64,000 bases of DNA from Marsupella aquatica. Taxonomy: Eukaryota; Marchantiophyta. The translations under genes were made by a program, and so were the position numbers. The stretch is from NCBI GenBank assembly GCA_973895155.1, contig OZ316895.1:23746001-23810000 (forward strand), written 5' to 3'. Under the pieces are notes generated by a model. It was not told where the DNA came from. It did no database searches and saw nothing but the letters and a program-made list of their open reading frames with translations. Positions 10,693 through 27,662 of this stretch are shown one piece after another. Numbering within the stretch: the first letter of the stretch is position 1; each line of letters opens with the position of its first letter.

Positions 10693-10778
10693 CATCAGTT
10701 TTATCATGCGGCACTGCCGTACTGGCCGAGCTCTCCACCATAATGGCAGCGCGAGAGAGATCCGCACGGCCCGGAGGT

Positions 10779-10944
10779 TTGCATACTCCAACATGTTTTT
10801 TCATTATTCAGAAAGTATTTGAGCGTCCCCGTCTTGCATTCATGCATTGTCGCATTGACATGGATTGCATACTCCAACATGTTTTTCATTATCCAGAAAG
10901 TATTTGAGCTTCCCCGTCTTGCATTCATGCATTGACATTGAAAT
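10779..10944. repeat. 86-bp tandem duplication
   Basis: Copies starting TTGCATACTCCAACATG at 10779 and 10865 are nearly identical. Together with the 91-bp pair just upstream this gives two independent tandem duplications in about 420 bp. Confidence 0.9.
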
Positions 10945-12240
10945 GGCAGTGTGACAGTCGCTGCCTCGAATGAAGGACTTCAGAGTGGCGGCTTCTCCAG
11001 ACTAAAATAATCCTCTGCTGGCCGTTGCACTCACTCTGCTGCTGTATGATGGCTGAAGCTAGTGCGGACTGGTGGGACATTATGGCGGCTCTGCCCGCGG
11101 TACTGGGATCAGGCTGATTGGAATCAAAGGCATGTGCCGCTCGCAATCGTGCACCAGACTGGACATTCTTCACTGTACGTTATACTAGCTTTCGTCAATT
11201 CGTCAAATCCGGCATGTTCGTTCGTTTGGTCATTATGGCAGGTCGGATCGATGCCGTATTGAATGCCCATGTGCAGCTCAGGTCCCCCGCTCAGGTCCCC
11301 TCTGCCGTAATCCTGAAGTTGTTTCCAAGCACTGAAGCACGAGCTACGAAACATCACACAGTGGGTTTCAATTGTGTCAAAGCGTTCAATCTCGGCCCAG
11401 TGGTGGGTGCATGGACAGTGATCCATTCATGCTCAGAAAGCTTTAATTGTACAATGTGACTGTGTGTTGTGTTTGGACTATGGAGCCTAACAGAGTGATT
11501 GATCAGTGACCCATTCATCCAGATTGTACAGTAAGATGCGATTGTTGCCTCGCAAGATTTCAGTGATTTCCATTCAACTAAACGGCGTACAATGTAATTG
11601 TGTCTGTACGTTGTGTTTGGAGTATGGACCCAAGGAGGGGCCAAGGAGAGGCCCAAGGAGAGTGATGAACAGTCCTGAACACCTTTTACAATTTTCTCCT
11701 TTCGGTTGATTGCACATTCTACTGACAAATGAACAGCAGTGATCCATTCATGTTGCCCTCAAAAGTTTGTACAGTTGCGTTTCCATTATGCAGCAATTCA
11801 GTTGCCCTCAAAAGTTCTTACTGTCTTGCGCATTGCATGTAAACCGTCTTTTCATGTGATATACTTGCTTTTCATGTCTAGTCTATGATTGCCCATAGCC
11901 ACAAAATCTGCTCTAGGAAGCCCTCTAAATCCAATCCAGTCAACCACCTTCCAACCACCCACAAGTTTTGGCCCCACAGCCAAAGTCATCCTCTATCAAC
12001 ATCATTCTGGATACTAGGTTAATAGCTTGCATAGGTTTCTGTCAATACTAGGAAGCCCCCAAACCCCAATCTAGTCAACCCCCCACCCAATACTCTGACC
12101 TCAGCCCCAAAGATTCAGTCAACAAGATTTAGTCTAGTTAGTAGGTTGGTTGCTCCCAGATTGAAGTTGACTCATGAAATCTGTGGCCTTCATGATCCCA
12201 TGACAGTCCCTACACATAAGCATAGTCTAGATAATTGAAT
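10945..12240. other. Intergenic with degenerate ~150-bp repeats
   Basis: No gene recognised. The segments at about 11419-11485 and 11570-11627 share TCCATTCA, GTACAATGT and GTTGTGTTTGGA(C/G)TATGGA, period about 150 bp, and TTGCCCTCAAAAGTT occurs twice near 11750-11815. These are old tandem duplications. Confidence 0.5.
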
Positions 12241-12690
12241 ATTGGGATTCACGAGATTGCCATTAGTTTTTGACATATTACAAACTTTGTCACTAATTTT
12301 TTCTATTTATCACAATGCCAGTGTTTTGGTTTATGGGTTAAGAATTAACTTAGGTTAGCTTTTTCGCATCCAATGGTTGTCATTGCTCCCAGTTTCTTGA
12401 TCAGATGGCCTGGGTCCCCCCTCAAGGTGACTTTGACCACCCTTGGATTAGTTGACCGATCAATAAGTGGGTCAGTTTGTCCCGTCCTCCCAACCTACTC
12501 CCAACCTCTGTCCTGGGCCTTGTCCTTGCCCATACCCTTTGTCTCTGTCCTGCTAAGGGTGGTCAAAGTCATCTTGAGAGAGACCAGAATAGTCCAATTG
12601 TGGAACTAGCTAGCCAGGTGCGATGAGAGCGTTCGGATGTGAAGGATCTAACCCAGGTTAATTTTCTTAACCCACAAATGAAAAGTAACA
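12241..12690. mobile_element. Foldback (MITE-like) element candidate
   Basis: A long imperfect inverted repeat. The arm 12329-12445 (from TTTATGGGTTAAGAATTAAC to TGACTTTGACCACCCTT) pairs with the reverse complement of 12555-12678 (from TTTGTGGGTTAAGAAAATTA to the same inner end), leaving a loop of about 109 bp. The outer left flank 12241-12357 has a relative at 4261-4383. No transposase frame is present. I could not define target-site duplications, so it could also be an ordinary inverted duplication. Confidence 0.5.
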
Positions 12691-12840
12691 ATCTACAACC
12701 GTAATATGTGATTGACGCTCATTTTAGTTCTTTGTCCTTGTTCCCAGTCCCGTTACAAAAAAGTGTTGTGGGCGTGAATCATTGCTGGCCATTAGATCAT
12801 AGCTAAGTTTTTCTCGACCGTTCGATCTCAAAGAAAAGCC

Positions 12841-13236
12841 CCCACCGTGCAGGGTACTGCGAGCAGCAGCCAGAGTGCCCCCGGCCGTCACCGTGCCCTC
12901 TTACCCCACTGCCGCCCCACAGACTGTGCCCCTAGGCAGCCGTGCTGCGGCTCGCTCCACCTGGGCAGCTGTGCACTGGCTCGCCCTGCCCCCTACTGGG
13001 CCTCCCTCACTCCTCGCCCCTGCAACTTCCGCCCTCAAACTCGCCAGGACACGCCTGGACCAAGGTACTGCCCTGCAACAGTGCAACGGCTCCTCAATCC
13101 TGGCAAGGAGTACTCCTCGCCACGAGCCAGCCCTCCCCTTGCCTCCTGCAGTGCCCCGCCCCCCTAGCTTCGCCCCCCTGGCTTCGCCCCCCTGATGCCG
13201 TCCTGCCTGCCTTTGGGGCTCTGATCAGCCCTCCCT
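12841..13236. repeat. GC-rich, proline-type low-complexity island
   Basis: C-rich DNA in otherwise AT-rich surroundings. All three plus frames are open for over 100 codons (12847-13167, 12875-13195, 12942-13301), which is expected from composition and is not evidence of coding. Similar in character to 43085-44215. Confidence 0.55.
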
Positions 13237-13626
13237 GGCTACTGGTAGTCCCAAGTGCCACTAGTGCTCAGTGGCAAGGTATGTATTATGTCAAAAAATA
13301 ATGGCACTGTAGTAAATTAAGTGTTTTCCTAGATGTTACATGATACACATGCTCTCCGTGGCTAGTCCCAAGTGCCACCACTGCTCAGTGGCAAGGTATG
13401 TATTATGTCAATGCCAGAGTGCGCAGTGGCAAGGTATGTATAATGTCAAAAAAAAATGGCACTGTAATAAACTCAGTGTTTTCCTAGATGTTACATTGAT
13501 ACACATGCTCTCCGTGGCTAGTCCCAAGTGCCACCACTGCTCAGTGGCAAGGTATGTATTATGTCAAAAAAGAGTGGCACTGTAGTAAATACATGTGTTT
13601 TCCTAGGTGTTACATGATATACATGC
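13237..13626. repeat. Three-copy tandem repeat with internal hairpin
   Basis: Units begin at about 13237, 13360 and 13516 with GGCTA..GTCCCAAGTGCCAC and end with GTTTTCCTAG(A/G)TGTTACAT. In the second and third units CCACTG-CT-CAGTGG forms a 6-bp stem with a 2-base loop; the first unit has one mismatch there. The middle unit has an extra partial copy. An 18-base G run follows at 13645-13662. Confidence 0.8.
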
Positions 13627-14014
13627 TGAGGGTAGCCTTAGGGTGGGGGGGGGGGGGGGGGGTGGACTGCCAGGAAATTGAGTGAATGGTTAATAATGCA
13701 CCAGATTCTGCCCCAGCTGGTCTGCGGTTCAAATATTGTATATGCGTCATAGGGGCTTGGTAGTGGTAGGAACAATATTAAAAACTAAAAGGGGTTTGCC
13801 TTTCCTTATAAACTAAGTTTGGTCTGCTCTTTTTCCCTATCTGGTTTCTCATCATATGCTAAAAACTATTCAACTTTGTTCAATACATTCTTAAACTCAA
13901 GTAAAAAGGTCCTATGTTTCAAATTAATATCACTGATTCAAATTCTAGGGCCTCTGGACAAATATTTCTTCTTGACCCTCCTATAAGGTTTACCCCTCAA
14001 GCTTTACCAAGCTC

Positions 14015-14165
14015 TTCAATAGGGCTTTAGTTCTTTTGCCATCGGAGTGGACTCATGGGCTTTGGCTCTTTGGTCTTCTTGGGGTTTTCCCTTCTATTGC
14101 CCCCTTTCTTAGGTCTCCCGGCTTGGCTTCTTTTTTTTCTCTTTGGACTGTGTAATATATAATTC
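14015..14165 (+). repeat. Dispersed T-rich repeat, copy 2 of 3
   Basis: Contains AGGGCTTTAGTTCTTTTGCC, GGGCTTTGGCTCTTTGG and the TGTAATATATAAT end shared with 3988-4160 and 27168-27340. Confidence 0.5.
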
Positions 14166-17057
14166 AATCTCTTTTCTCTGTTCTGGAAAGCAACAGATGT
14201 CCAAAAGTAAGTTGGTCAACAAAAGAAAGCATTTGTTCTTTGTCTCATTTTTCAGGGCCCTTTCCATCGTTCGGGGAAAAGGGACCAAAATTCTGTGATG
14301 CACATAGAGAAAGTGACAGGGTATCCTTCTTCTAGTTGTTCAAAAGCCTTGAGAATCTATGGACTATATGTGCCCCAAAACAGGGCTTTCTGTATCTCAC
14401 AAGAAATTGCTCTGAACGGGCTTGCTCATGTGGGACTTACCCCTTTAAAAATAAATTAAATCTGCTTGGGAGTTGGTTGAAAACAGGGGCTTTCTGGTGG
14501 GGTCAAACCTGTGTATAGTATGGTAGTTATTTATTTATTTGTTTATTTGAGAGGGGTACAAATACACGACACCTGAGCACTTCAAGATATTATTTTTCCC
14601 TTGAAAAGGTTCCACAAGAGTGTTGGGAATTTATGGGTTCAGATCAACTACCAAGCATATCATAGGGGAGCAGTTTCATTGAATCATTGCTCCAATGTCT
14701 GCCTGGAATGGGAAAGATTGTAATTGTAATTTAGGCTTTATTTGTCCTCGTTGGCCTAAAGGGAGAAGAGTGTCCAAAAACATCTACTGTAGGTGACCAT
14801 CTTTCAATTATGTGCAGGAAATCTGGTTACCCATATGCAGTTGCCAAATGGGGACTTCTACAACACAAATGCCTATAGGTCTATTTGTAAAGTGAGGGAA
14901 TTGTGTTGTCCCCTTTTGGTGCAATTAAGTCAAAGGGGTGGGCTCAGTGAGTGTATCAATGAGTAGAAAGTCCACTCTATCCGTGGGCCAGCACGCAATT
15001 ATTGAGAGGGCCGGGAAGGGCTTGGGCGCATGGAGGCCTCACTCCCAGCTCTCGGCCATCTGGCCCAAAAAAATACAAACAAGTTTGGGGATATGGACTA
15101 GTACCATGAATCTTGTATGGAACAAAGGTTGTGGGTAAACATTTATACTCCATGGTAATATTGTCATAATCTAGTGCCCAGAAATTTGAAACTAAAGCTC
15201 CGATGGACTGCTAGGTTGTTTCCAGGTATCCCAATGGACTCTGACAAGAGACAGACCATTTACACCTAAACAAGAGACAGCCCAATTGTAAATGGATGGT
15301 AAACTCTCTCATTGATTGCCCAATTGTAAATGGATAGTAAATTCTCTCATTAATTGTTTACCTACATTCTTTTTTATCAGTGTAAGAACATTGTGACTGT
15401 GCACCTAAAAGTCAAATTGAATGTGAATGAGATGGACTGAATTCATCAACAACACTCCCATATATTAAATCTCAAATAGTTGTGCAACAATAAAACTAGT
15501 CGATCAAATGCTCCTTATACCATGAGTAACATTCTCTGAAACATAGGATTCCGCAACAATATTCACCTAAATTAAAATTTCCTTTAGCTTTGCAGCAAAA
15601 GAATTATCACAATCTTGGTAACAAGAGCAATGCTCTAAGAAAAACAAGACTCCACAACATCATTTTCAAACCTGGATTTACAGACCCCTATACACCCTCC
15701 TATGGAACCTGGCTTTAAGACAATCCCATGACAGTTTGTGAAGGAAGAAGATGCTATCAATGACTATCCTTTATGTAACTTATTTAGATTAGTATTTGAC
15801 AACTAGATCGAGAGCAACCTCCACTCATGTGAGGATATCACTTCTCCACTTTTGTGTTGTCAAGGTAACGCACGTTTGATGCAAAAGTGCTTCAGGTGGG
15901 ATAGACACATGATAATGCAAAACAGAAGTTAATAGTACTTATCACCACATGTCTTTGCAATACACATGTAATGCGCCGAAACAAGACTTTCCTTCAAATA
16001 TTTGGCCATTCCCAACTTAATTGAAATGATTAACAACGAAAATTGTTCAATTGGCCCAAATAGTACAGGCTGTAATGCATATTGTAAAGAAGGCATTCTC
16101 GATATGTTGCAGATGGCTGTCACAGACTACTTCCACATTTTTTGTCTTTTCCAGGTTTTTTCGATGCTGCAGGTCAAGACTAATTGTCAGAGTACAATTC
16201 CCAAACGACCTCCACGCAGCCATAACCTTCAAGTCGATACCAGTGGCGGAATAATAGACCTAGACAGTACCGCATCAAGCTAAGGTCTGCCTACATTGAA
16301 ACAGTATATCCCACATGCAAGACAAAACAACACTTGTGTAAATGATCACGTAACAAATTCTTATTCCTGCAGCCAATCCAGTGTATGGTGCAATTGTTAT
16401 AACCAATATCCTCGTGATAAGTCTCTGATTATCATCATGGAAGAGACTGAAAAAATTAGGATACTGAAGACTGGTATCTGTCCCTGGACTAAACTTGGTT
16501 TTCTAAGGGGACTGATGTCTACGACTGGAAGAACTAGAGAGCTTTCATTGGAATGAGGCCTCTAATCTAGCGGACACATGATTGACTGACGGTGGGACTT
16601 CTGCTGGTCAACATATATCGATGTTGCGTTCCTTTCCTTCCAGACGTTTCTGTGCTATCTGCTGTAAAATATTACGGCTGGCAAAGGGAGAAGGTCCTTT
16701 ACACTATGACCAAGGAGACTCCTACTTATGACTTACTTTAGCAAGCTAATGATTTTGGTTTCAGGGGGGGGTGATCAATCCTTGTTTCACCATTTCATTG
16801 CTTTACCTAGCCTTATCTGCCTTGAGAATCCACCTCAGCCACAATATTCTTACAACACCTTAATGTGTGCCTTCAACAGTTGCGATCATCTACCTTTCGG
16901 GCATGCTAGGCTCAGACCGACCCTTTGCTAGGAACGAAGAAATCAAAATTCCTGCTTAAAGAGCTGTGGGGAGCTACCATTCTCTTCTCTTGGGCGATTC
17001 CACATGCCCAAAGCTAACAGAGACTTGTGAAACAACAGTCTCACATTCAATAGCATC
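14166..17057. other. Intergenic, 3' side of the enolase gene
   Basis: AT-rich, with no coding family recognised on either strand. The last several hundred bases probably include the enolase 3' UTR. Short frames at 16002-16283 (+) and nearby are unsupported. Confidence 0.4.
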
Positions 17058-21438
<4,381 letters not shown>

Positions 21439-23477
21439 CTTGCTCGGACCACCTCCGCTCTCTCGCTCAACCACTTAGAGAAACAGACTCTCCACCACCG
21501 GCAGAACTCTGGAAACCATATAGACAGGAGGAAAAACAAAGTCAAATGAAATTCGGGATTGACTGAACTGACTACCAGCAAAACCAGGTCTATAAGCCCT
21601 CGAAATCAGAAGCAACCTCGAGTGGCCAACGTGCACTGGAAATGCTCTTCACTCCCCTCACTGGAAAGCAAACAGACAGAGGGAGCCTGTTGCCAATTAA
21701 ATACGTAGCTCGTACCGACTCTGCAGTCCTGGCCTCTCTTCACTCTCTTTACCTTAACCCCCTAAGAAATAGATGAGCAGTGACAGTCAAATGAGATGGC
21801 AGACAGAAATGCCCCACTCACTGTCTGGAGACAAAAGAACCTATTCAACGATTCTTTTGCCTTGCCTTCTCTTCCCACTCACTGTCTGGAGACAAAAGAA
21901 CCTATTCAACGATTCTTTTGCCTTGCCTTCTCTTCCCTTCCCTTAGAGGAATATAACAGCCGAATGAGAAAAGCATTCGGCTCACTAAAAAATAGGCAGA
22001 CAAAGAAACCTGGTAATATCGAAGTGCGAGTTATATCAACTCTTCCTCTCCGACCTATTCTGGAGCCCTGGATCTCTCGGTACCCTTCCCGTCAGGCACT
22101 TACACGGGCACAACAGCCGAATGCAATCCAAAAGAAAAACATTACAGCGCTGGAAGTAAGCAAACAATTGCTCCCTTCATTTGCAGTGCGAACGGCATTC
22201 AGTGTCTCAGATGGTGCTGTGTACGCGTTGTTAAAAATGAAACCGAAGCTTGGCGAAACGGACACACAACAGAAATTAAATAACCGAACTGATATCCTCT
22301 TCCATGATAGTTAATAGTTAAGTAACTCAACCTTTGCTCCTCCTCCGTTCGTCCTTATCATGCTCGTTCCTCGGAAAGATGACATCGCTCAAAATGTATA
22401 GCGTACGTACGTAGTTATAAAACAAATTCATGTCCTTCACTGTAATTAAATCAGGAAAATGTCCAGAAATTCGTCGAGGGAAGAAGCTTGTTTTTCATGG
22501 TTACGTAGAGGAAGCAGTCAGACTTCAACAGTCATCATTGACCTGCTCTGACCTATCTTGCTGATGAGATTGCTCGACAAAAACCTCCAAAGGTTTTTTT
22601 CATTATCTCAACGAATACTCACCGAAAAAAGAAACGTTTCTATTCGTCCACCAAAACAAGATCCTTCCCTTCAAACTAGAACATCAACAATTGCCATCAT
22701 AGCAATTCGCTACCTGCGTCCTCGAGCAAAATTCTCGAAGACAATAGGTGAATCCTCAAATCCCTCGAAGAAATGGTGCGATTTCAGGGAGATCAAAGTC
22801 TCATATAACCACTGAACCAGACAAACCGCTCCCCCTGTGCCCCTGGCATAATCCTGGTCGAACATCCATCTTCCAGAAAGCAATCGGCAAGTGAGATCTC
22901 TCTATCGATCACTACTCGCAATTCTTCGAACGGCAGAGGGAGGGAAAATAAATCAACTGTAAGAAAACTAGGCACCTTTTTAATTTTCGACTCTTGTTTG
23001 GCTTGGCCCCGACATCTCCGTCTTCCGGAATGCAATCGGATAAAGATCTTCCTCGATCAATCAATCCTCCGCAATTCTTCGAAAGGGCGGACGGGAAAAA
23101 AGGTCAAATGGAAGAAAACTCCGCACCTGTTTGATTTTTTTCGGTTCTCGTTTGTGTCCGCTTGACGCTCCGCTTGTGCGTCTTCGCTCTCTTACTTCGC
23201 GCTTCGATCGTCACATCATCATCGCGTTCATCTTCGCTTCGTGATTTTAAGTTACTAACGAACGAACGAACGAACATCTCCGGATTCGGAGGTCTCTCTC
23301 TGTTCTGTTCTGTTCTGTTCAGTTCTGTTGGTTCGCTCGTGATATTTGAAAAGGCAATCTCGAATGCTAATCACGACCTTTCACACACAACGCGCCTCCC
23401 TAATCATAATTGCCGCACTCCAATTAATTAAGACATTCACGATCCCGCCGAAATTGACTTGGATTAGCATCCAGTCA
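21439..23477. other. Enolase 5' flank
   Basis: Contains the enolase 5' UTR and promoter, not resolved further. A 61-bp tandem duplication lies at 21814-21935; it inflates a 172-codon plus frame (21796-22314) that matches no family. Short (CGAA)n and (TGTTC)n microsatellites lie at about 23258-23276 and 23300-23330. Confidence 0.4.
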
Positions 23478-24236
23478 ATCATTTTCATATCCCTGTACAA
23501 TGGCATCAACATTAATTATTTAATTTGCTAACCCCCTCGTTCACTCTCTACAGTAGGGCCTCTCAAAGCCACCATAGCTCCCTAGCCTACAATTTGATGA
23601 CCCTTTAATTCTCTAGTTAGAGCTAATCATTTTCATATCCCTGTACAATGGCATCAACATTAATTTGCTAAACCCCCTCTTAATTATTTAATTCGCTAAC
23701 CCCCTCTTAATTATTTAATTCGCTAACCCCCTCTTTCACTCTCTACAGTAGGGCCTCTCAAAGCCACCTTAGCTCCCTAGCCTACAATTTGATGACCCTT
23801 TAACTCTCTAGTTAGAGCTAATCATTTTCATATCCCTGTACAATGGCATCAACATTAATTTGCTAAACCCCCTCCTTCACTCTCTACAGTAAGGCCTCTC
23901 AAAGCCACCTTAGCTCCCTACCCTACAATTTGATGACCCCTTAACTCTCTAGTTAGAGCTAATCATTTTCATATCCCTGTACAATGGCATCAACATTAAT
24001 TTGCTAAACCCCCTATTTCACTCTCTACAGTGGGGCACCTTAGCTCCCTAGCCTATAATTTGATGGACATTTAACTCTCTAGTTAGAGCTAATCATTTTC
24101 ATATCCCTGTACATGGCATCAACATTAATTTGCTAAACCCCTCCTTCACTCTCTACAGTAGGGCCACTCAAAGCCACCTTAACTCCCTAGCCTACAATTT
24201 GATGGACCTTTAACTCTCCAGTTAGAGGTTAGGGAC
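23478..24236. repeat. Satellite-like array, five copies
   Basis: The block ATCATTTTCATATCCCTGTA begins copies at 23478, 23625, 23821, 23962 and 24082. Each unit continues with CATCAACATTAATTTGCTAA, a CACTCTCTACAGT block, TAGCTCCCTAGCC and ends with CTCTAGTTAGAG. Unit length varies from 120 to 196 bp because copy 2 holds an internal duplication of the TTAATTATTTAATTCGCTAA part and copy 4 is shortened. No coding. Confidence 0.9.
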
Positions 24237-25114
24237 ACACAAAGTTAAGGACTACACAATCAAGTCTTCAACTTTTGAGAACATTCACAAAAGTAGGGAC
24301 TACAAAATTCAAGTCCTTAATTTTTTGCCATAAGGATACACACAATTAGTTACTGACTACAAAATTCATAGTCCTTAGAGTTTTGCTATAAGTATGGATA
24401 GTATGCACTGTAGAGGCTAGTGAAAGGAAAAAACACGGAAAAACCTGGTGAACAAATTATGACGAAGATGCACTGCAAGTCCAACAGTCCCCCCACGTCC
24501 ACCATGAGACCCTATTTTCTGCAGTTTTAGAAGTTGCACTACTATTAGAATGATAGAGTTTTTTTTCTTTATCCCGGAACCACTAGAGGGGACCTCACCG
24601 GTCCCTGAACACTGGCCGGTCTTTGGGAGTGTGCTGCTCCTATAGAAGTTTCCAAGTTTATTGTTTGGATGCCTTCTCGGAGGCTCAGTTTCTTGAATGG
24701 AATTTTTTGGTTTTTTAGGGCCAAAATAAAATTAGGGTTGTTACGGCTAAATGTCATTGTCTAGAATTCTGAAGCTTTGAGACGTCCTAGTAGAGTCAAT
24801 TCTCACTCTCTAGGGTCAATGGTTAGAATAAAATCTAAATCTAAAATAGTGCTTACGGCTCCCTATCACCCTTTCCTTGAAAGTTGATTAGTAGTCTATT
24901 CCCTCCTCCGTGAAAGTAGACAGAGATGAAGAGAAAAAAAAAACTTGTAGGAGAAAAACTTTTCTGGTATTTCTTGTTTTTCTTTACCTTCATTCCTATT
25001 TTTGGTGTCCATTCTTAGTTAGAGTCATGGTCTAGAGTCTTCACTCTACACAGTTGGCCTAGGGAGCAACTTCTGATTGCATTTTATTAGTTCAATAAAC
25101 TACTCTTTAAAGCA
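24237..25114. other. Intergenic, no gene seen
   Basis: AT-rich. Short echoes of the TAGAGG(T/C)TAGTGAAA block found at 31.3-31.7 kb occur near 24412. No gene or defined element. Confidence 0.35.
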
Positions 25115-25310
25115 GCTACCAAAGGTACTCTTCAGGGCCTAGGACATAGAGTGAAACATCTAGACTGTGACTTTGGGAGTGTAGCAAAAGTTAGGAGGGG
25201 AAAAGCCGATCGGGGGCAGGGTGAATCTCTGAAATTGGTGCTGCAAACTTGAATGCCATCACCTCTATTTATGTTCCAAGAACATGCACTCAGGCTAGTG
25301 TCTATTAATC
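25115..25310. repeat. Dispersed copy of the 59-kb repeat family
   Basis: Shares the order of blocks seen three times at 59010-59745: TAGA(C/T)..TGACTTTG, GGGGGCA(G/A)GGTGA(A/G)TCTCTGAAA, TTGAATG, ACCTCTATTTATGTTC(C)AAGAACA and CAGGCTA. Probably an interspersed element of unknown class. Confidence 0.55.
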
Positions 25311-27167
25311 ATTTGCCTTTGTTGTCTATCCATGGCCCACTTATAATATCTTGCTCTCACTCAAAGTCTTTTGTGCAAAACATGGACATGGGGCTAGTAT
25401 ATATCTCATAATTCATTTACACTTACATTGACGTAGCCCAATGCCTATGCATTGTGCAGTTGGGGTTTAATTGTGTCAGGGTCGTCATTTTGGAAGTGTT
25501 GTTGTTATACCAGGTTGTAGTGTGGTTGAGATTATTGGAAGTTATTATTGCAGTCGGATTGTGGTTGCAAAAGTAGTGTTGATGCAGCCAAGTTGTACTA
25601 CTTTCTGGGTGGGTTGCGAGGTTTTTGTGCAATGCAGGCAGTTTAGGGCTTACAACTAGCAGGCAATAGATAGGATGATAGTAGAGTTTAATGCCTGCAA
25701 GGTTAAGCCCAAAATTCTACAAAATAGTAAGAACTTTTGCGCTACTTTCTGGGTGGGCAATGCTTGTAACCAGCAGTAAGTGAATTAGAGGAGAGAGACC
25801 CAAACTGTGTGGCAAAGCTTTCCCCTGTCCCTCCCACAAAATTTGAAGACTGCCGAGCAGTGGCCTCTACCTCACAACATGTTTCCCTCCCAGACAACCA
25901 TTTTTGTGGCAAATATCTCCCCAAAAACTTAACTGGTAAAGGGCTGGCTAATAGTATTTGGGAAATCGTGTGAGATATCCTGGCCAATTGCCAGAATATA
26001 ACCCATGTTCAAGCAAAAATACTCTACAGCTAACTGTCTATATAGTACAGCTGGCCTTCATTTCTTTCAATAGGGTGGAGTTCCTACCCTGCTTCTAGAG
26101 CTAGTGGCCATTTTGTGAATTTTTAAAAACAAGGAAAAATGGCTGTCACTTCTCTTTTTTGCAGTTGGGGAGAGTACGAATAGTAAGCTGTCACCTTGGA
26201 TTGCGCAAGAACCTTGCTGCTCGTTGCTATCCACTTGATTTTTAAGGCTTTTCTATTTCACCAGGGCGACATTGTAGCAGGAGAAGTTGCAAAGAATTTT
26301 CCTTCCCTAGTTTTTCTGGATAAATTCTGAATGTCAGATCTCAGATTCTGGATACTGGGTTTATTATACTGGCTAATGGAAAGCAGAAAACATAGCCAAT
26401 TCTTGGCAAAGGTGGAATCAAGCTAGTTTAATTCACTAAATAAAATGGTTGTTCTTACCACCAACAAGGTATTATAAAGTTTGGCTAAAGTTGACTCAAA
26501 CCTTTTGACTTAGAAGGTATCTGTTAGGATATTTTGATTTTTTCCTCGTCATCAAATGCTGCTAACACTTTCCACCTTCCAACACTTCAGATGTTTGTTA
26601 AATTCATTTACAAAAAGGAAAATGATCATTACACTCTGTTCTTTTCCTTTTGAATAGTTTCACTGTATTATTTCTCCCTTCATCTTGCGTTGAAGAACAT
26701 TTCTAAATACTCTTGTCAACCGGCTACCCAGTTACCCATTGAAGAGTTAAAGTCAGAACGCACACTGGTGTGCTTCTTCTCCCACCCAACCTTTTCCAGT
26801 CTATGGTTTTCATTGTTCATTGATAGCATTAGCATATTTTCTCACAAGAATGTTTTGAACATGGTAAACAAATCAATATAGGATTCTTTCAATTCACAAT
26901 AGTGTAGCGTAAGTGGTTGCTAGATTTTAAGGTTTCCTTTGGAATTGTGCGGTCTTTTGTGTGGAGCAATGGCCTTATCCCCCAATTTCAGTCCACACAG
27001 GCTTCTTTCATTAGCATGTGTCCCTTGCTTTACAGTGGACATAGGCCTTCACTATCCTTTGACAGGCTGAGGTGGTTGTTTTTAGGGTTTCTAGTCAGAC
27101 CCCTCTCCATAATACTCCTATGTTGTTCACCCCATAGCTCTACCAAGTGTTTCAGTTTGTGACTCAG
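25311..27167. other. Intergenic, no gene seen
   Basis: No coding family recognised. About 26342-26412 weakly resembles the dispersed element at 1-149 and 31856-32005. TCTTGCTCTCACTCAAAGTCTT near 25350 recurs near 45575. Confidence 0.35.
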
Positions 27168-27340
27168 TAGGGCTTTTGTTCTTTTGCCATTAGAGCTTTT
27201 AGGCTCTTTGGCTGGTCAGCATTTTGACTCTTTGGTGTTCCCTTTTTGACCTTTGTTCCCCCCTTTTATTGGGTTTTTGGTCATTGGGATCAAACCCGGT
27301 TTTAGGGTGGCTTTTTTTCCTTTCCTCTGTTTTGGGGGGT
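27168..27340 (+). repeat. Dispersed T-rich repeat, copy 3 of 3
   Basis: Starts AGGGCTTTTGTTCTTTTGCC and continues with the GGCTCTTTGGCTGG and CCCCTTTTATTGGGTTT blocks also seen at 3988-4160. See the first copy. Confidence 0.5.
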
Positions 27341-27662
27341 TGCATTTGCCTCTATTTTAGTATTCATGAGCTTCTCCTTGAATGACGGAACAGTGAGTTG
27401 CATGCATGCAGGGATGGTTCTATACAATATATAGGATTGGAATCAGGCATGGGTGTGCATGATACATGATGGGATGTCTGCTCCCATTGTCCTTTTGACA
27501 TGGTGCATGCGATGCATTGATCGTACGAGTGTACAGTTCAGATTGCGATGCGCCATATCTAGTGATGTACGATGGGACATCACCAGACATATGTCTGCAT
27601 GCATGCATGCAAAGAAAGTTGGTATTATTCGTGAGCAAGCGCAAGTCCTGTCGATTGCATGC

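Noticed and set aside
13680-13760. Possible A/B boxes near GCGGTTCAAAT
   Set aside because: The A-box side is too poor to support a pol III element.
21796-22314. 172-codon plus frame near the enolase promoter
   Set aside because: Lengthened by a 61-bp tandem duplication; no domain.
23478-24236. CRISPR-like array
   Set aside because: Units are directly adjacent and similar throughout, with no constant repeat and unique spacer pattern; the DNA is plant nuclear.
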